From NCBI GenBank assembly GCA_030673355.1, contig DAOVJF010000188.1, positions 1 to 5,922 on the forward strand: a stretch of DNA of 5,922 nucleotides, written 5' to 3'. Source of the DNA: Planctomycetota bacterium. GTDB lineage: Bacteria; JAJVIF01; JAPKYR01. Under the pieces are notes generated by a model. The model did no database searches, had not been told where the DNA came from, and saw nothing but the letters and a program-made list of their open reading frames with translations. A program made the position numbers and the translations under genes. This document shows, one piece after another, positions 1 through 5,808 of this stretch. The stretch's first letter is position 1, and the number at the start of each line of letters is the position of its first letter.

Positions 1-6
1 AATACA

Positions 7-46
7 GGGGACATCTCTTTTCGCCCGTCGAAAAGCAGGTGTCCCC
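7..46. repeat. REP-like two-part hairpin
   Basis: The outer arms GGGGACA (7-13) and TGTCCCC (40-46) pair perfectly. The inner arms CTTTTCG (17-23) and CGAAAAG (29-35) also pair perfectly and close on a 5-nt loop. A small internal mismatch (14-16 against 36-39) separates the two stems. Palindromes with GGGGACA/TGTCCCC ends resemble REP elements associated with REP-associated tyrosine transposases in many environmental bacteria; that comparison is from memory. Neither side has a T-run, so it is not a classical terminator, although it could protect or end the 3' end of the operon transcript. It lies at the window edge and may belong to a larger element outside. Confidence 0.55.
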
Positions 47-61
47 CTCAATTCTAAATAT

Positions 62-81
62 GCCCAATCAATTTTTACTTA
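62..81. repeat. direct repeat copy 1 (20 bp)
   Basis: This segment matches 187-207 with one single-base gap. The first 16 bases, GCCCAATCAATTTTTA, are identical at 62-77 and 187-202, followed by CTTA here and TCTTA in the other copy. The copies start 125 bp apart. Chance repeats of this length are unlikely in a window this size. It could be a target-site duplication flanking an inserted segment (about 82-186), or a local tandem duplication of the 3' end of the neighbouring gene. Confidence 0.6.
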
Positions 82-110
82 TCTAAAATAACGACTAAAC
101 GCGTGGCGTC

Positions 111-148
111 GGCAAGCACGTTCGACCCGGAGATTCATTATGCTTGCC
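111..148. other. stem-loop between the direct repeats
   Basis: GGCAAGCA (111-118) and TGCTTGCC (141-148) are perfect 8-bp inverted arms with a 22-nt loop. Next to them, GTCTCAC occurs twice at 150-156 and 159-165 (period 9). No T-run follows on either strand, so a terminator role is not supported. Together with the flanking direct repeats, the segment could be the remnant of a small non-coding insertion. I see no gene anywhere in 1-199. Confidence 0.35.
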
Positions 149-186
149 AGTCTCACGTGTCTCACTTTGCTTGTCAACGGCACCCA

Positions 187-207
187 GCCCAATCAATTTT
201 TATCTTA
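187..207. repeat. direct repeat copy 2, covering a stop codon
   Basis: This is the second copy of the repeat at 62-81, in the same orientation and one base longer. It contains the last two codons and the TAA stop (200-202 on the minus strand) of the eight-helix membrane protein gene, so duplication or insertion here involved the end of that gene. Confidence 0.6.
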
Positions 208-1141
208 CGGGATTGGTCTCAGGTGTTTTATTACGCTTGATACCTTCGGTGGGATCGAGAAGCGCGATCAGACCCAGGATACCCATATCCGCAAATAACG
301 CGGGTGCCAGGAATGGTGCGCCGCGGATGAAACGCTCAATCACCCAATGGCCTCCGCTTGCATCGAGTACCGACTCAACATGCAGTATTGTGCCTGCAAG
401 GCCGATCAGGATGAGTATGAACATCCCGGTTGTATAAGCAACCAGGTCGCCCCGCGATGGACGGTTGATCACACCCAGCAGGATACAGCACATCACGGAA
501 AAAAGTCCTGCTACATAAGGGAACCATAACCAGGGATTCACAAAATTCGTTCGTGCATGATCGAGGACACTACTGATCAGGCACGCCAGGGTACCAAGCG
601 CGATAAGAAAAAAGTATGCCCGGGTTTTACTGAACGGTAATTGAAGCCGGGTCTTTCCAGCAAGGACAAGCCGTCCGCTGTCCGCCGGCTCCTCACGCCA
701 CGCGGCGCTGATTCCAAGGCATCCGATGAAGCTGGCGGTCAGGGGCGCAATAATAGGTACTCCCCAGACGATAGTGTGAATCGTGATCTGCTGCCCGACT
801 GGAGCGCCAGATATAACCGTACGATCAATATGGAGGTACCATCCATAAATGCCCATCGCGATACTCGCCAGTAGTGGTATCGTGGCTATTATCGATGCGA
901 GAAGCCTGTTTTTTTCTGCGATTACGATTGCGATTATCAGGAATATTCCAACAACGGGACCAAGTATGATGGGGGATAATTCCTCCATACGAATGGTCCC
1001 GCTGATCATATGTGCAAGGTAATGATCTACTCCAAGGAAAAATTCGTTGATGGCAACCACTAAAAGCATGACCTGATCCCGGGTAAACGGCAGCCGCCGA
1101 TCCTTGAGGAGATTCGGAAACAGGATAGCTAAATAATACAT
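200..1141 (-). CDS. eight-helix integral membrane protein with internal duplication, unknown family
   Basis: The protein has 313 residues and about eight hydrophobic helices (roughly residues 24-46, 55-75, 80-104, 120-144, 173-192, 203-224, 233-254, 272-295). I do not recognise the family. The two four-helix halves look like a duplication: D39-H40 in the first helix matches D194-H195; L103-H104 in the third matches L253-H254; and G127-V-P-I-I-A-P133 in the fourth matches G274-A-P-F-L-A-P280. Membrane histidines kept in both halves could bind heme b or sit at a quinone site (inference). The two-times-four-helix plan recalls NrfD/PsrC quinol subunits, but I see none of their motifs. The ATG overlaps the stop of the HAO-like gene by one base (TGATG), and AGGGG lies about 10 nt upstream, so translation is probably coupled. 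As the last operon gene it is likely a membrane partner of the cytochromes. Confidence 0.85.
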   Translation of the reverse strand: MYYLAILFPNLLKDRRLPFTRDQVMLLVVAINEFFLGVDHYLAHMISGTIRMEELSPIILGPVVGIFLIIAIVIAEKNRLLASIIATIPLLASIAMGIYGWYLHIDRTVISGAPVGQQITIHTIVWGVPIIAPLTASFIGCLGISAAWREEPADSGRLVLAGKTRLQLPFSKTRAYFFLIALGTLACLISSVLDHARTNFVNPWLWFPYVAGLFSVMCCILLGVINRPSRGDLVAYTTGMFILILIGLAGTILHVESVLDASGGHWVIERFIRGAPFLAPALFADMGILGLIALLDPTEGIKRNKTPETNPVR

Positions 1142-2511
1142 CAGTCGTTATCCCCTGTCCCTGCCGTTGTTTCAACCCCGGATCCGGAGTTTGAATCGGG
1201 CTCAATTAAAGATGCAAGTCCCGCTTCTTCCAATTTCTCGTTTACCAGCGCACCGAGGTCGGCCATTTCCCGAAGCAGTGGGTATATGCCGTGCCACTGC
1301 GTATAATCGGGACCCTGCATCCAGGCTCCAAATTTCGCAGTACGACCCCAGTAGTGCCAGAGGTCAAAGGCAACAAAGTCAATCGGCTCATCGAAAAACT
1401 CGGGAGTCAAAAGGTTATTTTCTTCAAGTGGAGAGATCATTTCCTTGCTTTCAATAACCAGATCGTTGACAGCAAGTGTCAGATCGTCGGCATCGGTGTA
1501 AAAGTCCCGGATGAAACCCGCGTTGTGGCACTCTTCGCAGACATCCTGCATACGAGCCCTGTTCTCCTGCCATCCTGGCCGTTTCTCGCTGATTGGAGGG
1601 AAAAGGTACCAGCTCAATCGCTCACCCACATCATGGGTTGTCGGACTCCCGCCGAATGCGCTGATATGGCAGATAGCGCAGGTTGGCGCCGCGAAATCGG
1701 ACACGGATAATGTACCCGGTTCGGCATGCCAGTTCCAGTGCTCACCAACTGTCATATACTCGATTCCGTGGGGGGATTCCTGGTAAATTTCCCACTGCGG
1801 ATGATCCGGTCCGATGTGACAGGCATTACAGGTCTCCGGCTTTCGGACCTGCACAAGACTGAATTCATGCCTTAAGTGGCAGGACTGGCACTCTCCGATT
1901 GATCCATCGGAGTGCGGCTTACCGATGTTATGACAATCCTCGCAGGCGAAACGTGTAATGGCAGGTCCTTCCAGATCGTACAGCGCATTGCGTAACTTGT
2001 CCGGCTCATAATTACCCTCCGGGATTGCTTCGTAAAGCTCCAGTTGCTGAGGATTGAAATCATCGGTACCACGCATTGCCGCATATGCCGGAGCTGAATG
2101 CCTGGACCGCGTGAACTGGCGCACCTGCTGGTTATGGCACTTACCGCATAAAGCCGGGGTTGGCTCGGCTAGTATAAAAAACTGTCCCATGTGATTCTGA
2201 GCCCCCGGATAATTCTCGGCAACTTCATGGCAGTCGCTGCATGTTACCCCGACCGCGGCCATGGTGCTGAAACCGTACTGGTTGATAATTCCGGGGGTAG
2301 TATTCCTGTGACAGCCGATACACTCATCCATGCTGTTAGTCAGTGCATTAATCCGCTCCGGATCGTCGCCAAAACCGGTGTAGTGTCCGATCGTCATCTC
2401 AATCAGAGCGATCCCCATAACGCAGAGCACCATTACGAGGCCGACAACAACCACTCTGTAAGAATTCATAAATGGTGTTCTTGGGGGTCCGGATGGTTCC
2501 TGGTAAGTCAT
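1141..2511 (-). CDS. membrane-anchored octaheme cytochrome c, hydroxylamine oxidoreductase (HAO) family
   Basis: The protein has 456 residues and eight CXXCH motifs starting at residues 64, 91, 122, 190, 208, 228, 278 and 325. Their order and spacing follow HAO. Remembered Nitrosomonas HAO aligns well at R-H-E-F plus R-K-P-E-x-C between hemes 5 and 6, D-H-x-x-W-E-x-Y after heme 6, W-N-W before heme 7, and A-P-T-C-A at heme 7. The catalytic Asp-His pair of HAO appears kept as D236-H237, and heme 4 (C190-H194) matches the P460 position. Y403 in P-D-Y-T-Q-W-H-G is a candidate for the cross-linking tyrosine, not proven. HAO relatives either oxidise hydroxylamine or hydrazine (with the cross-link) or reduce nitrite or hydroxylamine to ammonia (without it). 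Residues 17-40 form an N-terminal helix with no clear cleavage site, so the protein is probably tethered outside the inner membrane. It is shorter than Nitrosomonas HAO (about 570) and lacks the C-terminal helix. AAAGGA upstream supports the ATG at 2511. Confidence 0.9.
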   Translation of the reverse strand: MTYQEPSGPPRTPFMNSYRVVVVGLVMVLCVMGIALIEMTIGHYTGFGDDPERINALTNSMDECIGCHRNTTPGIINQYGFSTMAAVGVTCSDCHEVAENYPGAQNHMGQFFILAEPTPALCGKCHNQQVRQFTRSRHSAPAYAAMRGTDDFNPQQLELYEAIPEGNYEPDKLRNALYDLEGPAITRFACEDCHNIGKPHSDGSIGECQSCHLRHEFSLVQVRKPETCNACHIGPDHPQWEIYQESPHGIEYMTVGEHWNWHAEPGTLSVSDFAAPTCAICHISAFGGSPTTHDVGERLSWYLFPPISEKRPGWQENRARMQDVCEECHNAGFIRDFYTDADDLTLAVNDLVIESKEMISPLEENNLLTPEFFDEPIDFVAFDLWHYWGRTAKFGAWMQGPDYTQWHGIYPLLREMADLGALVNEKLEEAGLASLIEPDSNSGSGVETTAGTGDND

Positions 2512-2548
2512 ATTCTGTTTCCTTTCGACATACTGAGGAATATGTTAT

Positions 2549-4093
2549 TTAGTGTACGCCATTTAAAATCCAATGGCGCACTTTCTCCAGTTCTGTGCTT
2601 GAAAATGTTGCATTATTGTGATCGCCCGACGCTACTTTAGTAACCAGCGGACTTCCATCCGGGTTGCCGGGATCAATAACACTCATAGCCGATGCGAGTG
2701 AACTCAGATCCACCCCCCCCATTGTCATATTCACATGGCAGCTACCACATTTATTTTGGATAATATCGCTTATATCCGACTCCCAGGTATAGGTGGGTGC
2801 TGAAATTGTTTCCTCAACGGGTTCATCCGGTTCTTCCAGCTCTGAAGGCAGCGTTTCATCAGGCTGGACGGACTCAACGGGTTCTTCAATTTCAGGTTCT
2901 TCCTCTTCAACAATAACGATTTCAATTTCCTCCGGGGTCCTTGGAGCTCCGTTGGTAATCCAGGCTCGGACGATCTGAAGTTCCATTTCAGACAACAGGC
3001 CGTGATGGTCACCCGCCCCGACTTTTCTTATTAACGGGCTCGCATCCGGATCGCCCGGAATAACGGTGCGAGACCCGATCGTCGACTCGTACAAGCCAAG
3101 ATCCACATCGCCAAATGCTGCTGAACCATGACAACCCACGCAATTCGATTCCAGGATACAAACAATGCCCGTTTCCCATGAAAAACCTGCGAACCTGGCC
3201 GATTCTTCGATTATCTGAATTGCTTTCATATCCGAATGGTCCGATTCTACAGGTGAAAATACCGCAGTGTGCTCAAAAGGTTCACTGGGAATAACAGTCG
3301 TGTCCTCAAACGTGATAAAGAAAAAGAAACCACCAAGCAGCATGATCGATAAAGCTACGTACTGGGGCAGGATAAACCGGTAATAGCGTGTTAACGTTTC
3401 CGGATGGACTTCCGTGTGATGCAAACCGGCCTTGATGTCAGCTAATTCCAGGGGGTGTTCCCTGGCAAGATCTTCAACTGAAACATACCCGTTATACATA
3501 CTTCTGTTGAAATGCTTGATGAGTACGAAATAAAGGTGCCAGACAATAATTGCCAGGACCGCGAGAATCGCTTCACCGCCATGGGCGGCTTTAGCCGCAG
3601 GTATCGCTTCTCCGGGAAGTATCTTGGCAGTTGCCACCGGGTTCCACATCATAAGCCCGGAAACCACCATGATTACAGTACCCCAGATCAACGCCCAGTA
3701 CTCGGCTTTCTCCGCGAATGTATAACGTCCTTCTTTGGGTTTCTCCTTGATGAAACCGATGTTATTGAAGAAAGCCTGGAATGCGTTATAGGCGTCTTCA
3801 AGCGTTGGCATCATATGGAGTTTTGTTAAATGTAAATTAGAACGGTAAAGAATTACGCCGAGATGAATAATTGACTGGAATACCATTATAATCGCGCAAA
3901 TGTGATGGATCACGCGTACATTTTCAATCCCGCCAACTACGCCGGTGAACCAAATTGAAACCGAAAGTGTATTATAGAGTTGAGCGAAACCGGTGATGGC
4001 AAGTATTGTGAAATCAACCGCCAGCACCCAGTGCTCGATCCTGGTTGACAGAGGAAATCTCAGGAACATTGTTGATTTGTCTTCATTTGGCAT
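2549..4093 (-). CDS. diheme cytochrome b fused to two planctomycete-type cytochrome c domains
   Basis: The protein has 514 residues. Residues 10-200 form a four-helix cytochrome b of the formate dehydrogenase gamma / Ni-hydrogenase cytochrome b type. Candidate heme-b ligands are H21 (R-I-E-H-W), H63/H64, H171 and H186 (W-H-L-Y). Helices lie near 22-40, 60-82, 133-150 and 173-192; a fifth, at 240-261, leads to the periplasm. Two homologous c domains follow, CVGCH (318-322) and CGSCH (449-453), each ending in a W-I-x-N-G or W-I-L-N-G motif typical of planctomycete-type cytochrome c (PF07635-like). An acidic Glu/Pro-rich linker (about 388-428) separates them. Likely role: quinol oxidation or quinone reduction, with electrons passed through the fused c hemes to or from the neighbouring multiheme proteins. 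The start overlaps the preceding gene by 11 bp and has a strong GGAGGA ribosome binding site 9 nt upstream; 37 nt separate it from the HAO-like gene. Confidence 0.88.
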   Translation of the reverse strand: MPNEDKSTMFLRFPLSTRIEHWVLAVDFTILAITGFAQLYNTLSVSIWFTGVVGGIENVRVIHHICAIIMVFQSIIHLGVILYRSNLHLTKLHMMPTLEDAYNAFQAFFNNIGFIKEKPKEGRYTFAEKAEYWALIWGTVIMVVSGLMMWNPVATAKILPGEAIPAAKAAHGGEAILAVLAIIVWHLYFVLIKHFNRSMYNGYVSVEDLAREHPLELADIKAGLHHTEVHPETLTRYYRFILPQYVALSIMLLGGFFFFITFEDTTVIPSEPFEHTAVFSPVESDHSDMKAIQIIEESARFAGFSWETGIVCILESNCVGCHGSAAFGDVDLGLYESTIGSRTVIPGDPDASPLIRKVGAGDHHGLLSEMELQIVRAWITNGAPRTPEEIEIVIVEEEEPEIEEPVESVQPDETLPSELEEPDEPVEETISAPTYTWESDISDIIQNKCGSCHVNMTMGGVDLSSLASAMSVIDPGNPDGSPLVTKVASGDHNNATFSSTELEKVRHWILNGVH

Positions 4094-5195
4094 TTCGTCG
4101 ATTCCTCCATCTTTCCACCATCATTCGGTAGTAATCGGAAATAACAAAAATCAGCATGCCCCCGATTATGAGGGGTATCAGAATGGCGTAAAACGTTTTA
4201 ACTATGAAAACGATCGGTGCGTGCTCCGGACTTGGCCAATAATGGCCAAGCCATGAATCCGGGAAGTTGGTGGTCGCGTTTGGATGGCACCTCCTGCATG
4301 TCTCGAGGAGATTTTCCTTGATAACCGTACTTTCAGGGTCATCGGTCCTGAGGATGTGGTGTACACCGTGGCAATCGATACATACCGGTTTGTCGGTCTC
4401 CTGGTCGGGGTAAGTCTGCTGGAATAAAACAACCGATACGCCATGAAAATCAGATACGTATGTATCGTACGTGTCGCTCCGAAGATCGTACTTATCCATC
4501 AATGCATTGTCCCTATGACATGTCGCACAGATTTCAGGTGAAAATAAATGGAACGATGTGGTGGAAGGCCCTTTTAATTGATGTACACCGTGGCAATCCG
4601 TGCAGGAAGGAACATCGGGATTGCCGTCGCCTATCAACGCCGCACCATGCACGCTTGACCGGTAAAGGTCGTAAATTTCCGAATGGCATTTCCGGCAGGT
4701 TTGAGGGATGGCAACACGATTGTCCCCGGGCGGCTGGATTCCATGATTGCCATGACAATCGGTGCAAACCGCAGCTTCGGGATTACCGCCTTCCAGAGCG
4801 ACCATGTGCGAGTTACCCTGGATTGCACGGATCTGATCCGTATGACATTCAGTACATATAGGATAAAGTTCGAGAGAAAACTCGCGATATGTGGTCGCTG
4901 TAAACTCGGGATGCGGGTAACCTTCGATGTTTGTATGGCACACGGTACATGTTAATCCTGCCTGGCCATGAACGGAGGACTGGAATTCCTCTTCGTCTAC
5001 AAAAAGGCTGACGGAATCGCCGGATAGCAGCGTTCGCTGCATTTCACGGTTTGAGTGACAGTTGAAACAGAATCGGTTCTCATCGTCATCCTGAGCCTGC
5101 GATGGCGAAAACGTATTTATAAAACACACTGCTAAAGACAAAAATACAATAAATACGAAAATTCGGACAAATGATGGTGGTTTATTTAGCCTCAT
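4083..5195 (-). CDS. nonaheme periplasmic cytochrome c with C-terminal membrane anchor
   Basis: The protein has 370 residues from the chosen start. A Sec signal peptide (about 1-34) with cleavage near S-Q-A is followed by nine CXXCH motifs at residues 43, 83, 114, 144, 167, 198, 223, 272 and 300. Several C-x-x-C-H-G-x-H and S-V-H-G or D-F-H-G motifs could supply distal His ligands, suggesting mostly bis-His, low-potential hemes. A helix at 328-352 and a basic tail (R-W-R-N-R-R) anchor it with the hemes in the periplasm. Likely role: electron carrier between the cytochrome b subunit and the octaheme protein. It resembles the multiheme partners of Cbc-type quinone oxidoreductases of Geobacter in organisation, but I cannot assign a specific family. 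The ATG at 5195 was chosen because the signal peptide begins there. The frame stays open up to a TTG at 5318, but that would add 41 unlikely residues. The Shine-Dalgarno sequence at 5195 is weak. Confidence 0.88.
   Translation of the reverse strand: MRLNKPPSFVRIFVFIVFLSLAVCFINTFSPSQAQDDDENRFCFNCHSNREMQRTLLSGDSVSLFVDEEEFQSSVHGQAGLTCTVCHTNIEGYPHPEFTATTYREFSLELYPICTECHTDQIRAIQGNSHMVALEGGNPEAAVCTDCHGNHGIQPPGDNRVAIPQTCRKCHSEIYDLYRSSVHGAALIGDGNPDVPSCTDCHGVHQLKGPSTTSFHLFSPEICATCHRDNALMDKYDLRSDTYDTYVSDFHGVSVVLFQQTYPDQETDKPVCIDCHGVHHILRTDDPESTVIKENLLETCRRCHPNATTNFPDSWLGHYWPSPEHAPIVFIVKTFYAILIPLIIGGMLIFVISDYYRMMVERWRNRRNAK
4104..4109 (-). promoter_or_regulatory. strong ribosome binding site of the cytochrome b-c fusion gene
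   Basis: On the minus strand GGAGGA stands 9-10 nt before the ATG at 4093, inside the last codons of the nonaheme gene. It fixes the start of the fusion protein. It also suggests that gene is translated at least as strongly as the first gene, whose own site is weak. Confidence 0.6.
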
Positions 5196-5277
5196 ATGTT
5201 CATTACCGGAGTTTTTATTTGGAGTTGATGTGGTCCGATTCTGTAAGCTTGCCTGAAATTTGTTTGATTCAAATAGA

Positions 5278-5306
5278 AAAATACCTGATTTAACAAGCAT
5301 GGTCAA
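5278..5306 (-). promoter_or_regulatory. candidate proximal operon promoter
   Basis: On the minus strand TTGACC (5301-5306) and TATTTT (5278-5283) are separated by 17 nt, matching five and four of six consensus bases. Transcription would start near 5270 and leave a leader of about 75 nt before the nonaheme ATG at 5195. If used, it excludes the longer TTG start at 5318. It is a weak match in AT-rich DNA and may be chance. Confidence 0.3.
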
Positions 5307-5334
5307 ATTAACAAACAAATAAATCCTGATCTAT

Positions 5335-5364
5335 ATTCATATATAAGCATCTGACTATATGAAT
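5335..5364. other. AT-rich inverted repeat in the operon leader region
   Basis: ATTCATATA (5335-5343) and TATATGAAT (5356-5364) form perfect 9-bp arms with a 12-nt spacer. The site lies between the distal candidate promoter and the first operon gene. It could be an RNA hairpin in the leader or a protein-binding palindrome. The heptamer AATCCTG also recurs at 5322-5328 and 5362-5368. Confidence 0.35.
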
Positions 5365-5401
5365 CCTGGTACATGATCAAAATACTATTTGGTGAGGGAG
5401 C

Positions 5402-5431
5402 AGCATACACCTAAAAGATACGGGATGTCAA
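5402..5431 (-). promoter_or_regulatory. candidate distal operon promoter
   Basis: On the minus strand a perfect TTGACA (5426-5431) is followed after 18 nt by TATGCT (5402-5407), which matches four of six -10 bases. Transcription would start near 5395 with a leader of about 200 nt. The -35 box sits in TGTTGACAT, the same nonamer that holds the -35 box of the divergent plus-strand promoter. Confidence 0.35.
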
Positions 5432-5665
5432 CACCCGTTTACTATCATGGCAATAATCACCCATTAGCATATGTTCATTATAGTATGTATAAAATTAAAC
5501 CAGAGCTCGACCGGGCATACGGGTTCTAAGATTTGTATATGTGAAAGTATTAACAAGGCCGCCTGGAATGCCACTTTAAAATTCGGAACTTATACACAAC
5601 AGATATGAAAATTTGACTGGAATGTAAGCGCAAATCCTTGTGTAAGGTTTATTTCGAAATAAGTT

Positions 5666-5683
5666 TGTAATTACTTAATTACA
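5666..5683. promoter_or_regulatory. perfect palindrome, operator-like (upstream site)
   Basis: TGTAATTACTTAATTACA has 8-bp perfect arms around a central CT. Extra half-sites occur at 5694-5700 (AATTACA) and 5748-5754 (TGTAATT), giving four copies of the heptamer within 90 bp. Its centre is 126 bp from that of the palindrome on the -35 box, about twelve helical turns. It is probably a binding site for a dimeric regulator of the plus-strand gene, identity unknown. Confidence 0.4.
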
Positions 5684-5792
5684 TGGCAGGAGAAATTACA
5701 TCCTATTATTCAAAGGCCTTACAGCTACTTCCCGACCCGTTCTGATTTGTAATTTTCATATTTTATTTTTCATTTCAATCTGAGGAATTTAG

Positions 5793-5808
5793 GTCAACAC
5801 TTGTTGAC
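5793..5808. promoter_or_regulatory. operator-like palindrome overlapping the -35 box
   Basis: GTCAACACTTGTTGAC has 7-bp perfect arms around a central CT and overlaps the first five bases of the TTGACA box of the plus-strand promoter. A dimeric repressor bound here would block RNA polymerase. The half-site GTCAACAC recurs at 5427-5434, over the distal operon promoter, so one regulator might act on both directions. Confidence 0.45.

Noticed and set aside
1..199. Classical rho-independent terminator after the operon
   Set aside because: The hairpins at 7-46 and 111-148 are not followed by a T-run on the minus strand.
908..915. Slippery heptamer A-AAA-AAC in the eight-helix gene (minus strand), where a -1 shift would give a protein ending near 825
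   Set aside because: No stimulatory structure was identified, the shifted tail has no recognisable sequence, and the full-length frame has a coherent eight-helix design.
2191..2640. Plus-strand open frame of 149 codons opposite the HAO-like gene
   Set aside because: It overlaps two clear cytochrome genes, has no family features, and is explained as an antisense shadow.
2793..2978. Serine-rich plus-strand frame
   Set aside because: It is the reverse of the Glu/Pro-rich linker of the cytochrome b-c fusion, and is a composition artefact.
5196..5318. Longer nonaheme protein starting at TTG 5318
   Set aside because: It would put 41 polar residues ahead of a clear signal peptide. The AGGA upstream of it is the only support, so the ATG at 5195 is preferred.
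5193..5480. 13-bp repeat CATATGTTCATTA at 5193-5205 and 5468-5480, the first covering the nonaheme start codon; the second would start an 18-codon leader peptide on the minus strand
   Set aside because: A 13-bp match is not rare in AT-rich DNA of this size, and the leader would start upstream of the candidate promoters.
5392..5529. Plus-strand frame of 45 codons starting with GTG in the intergenic region
   Set aside because: There is no ribosome binding site, no recognisable sequence, and the length is within chance for this region.
5590..5598. Perfect DnaA box TTATACACA
   Set aside because: It is single, with no companion boxes or origin genes in the window; a lone 9-mer in AT-rich DNA is expected by chance.
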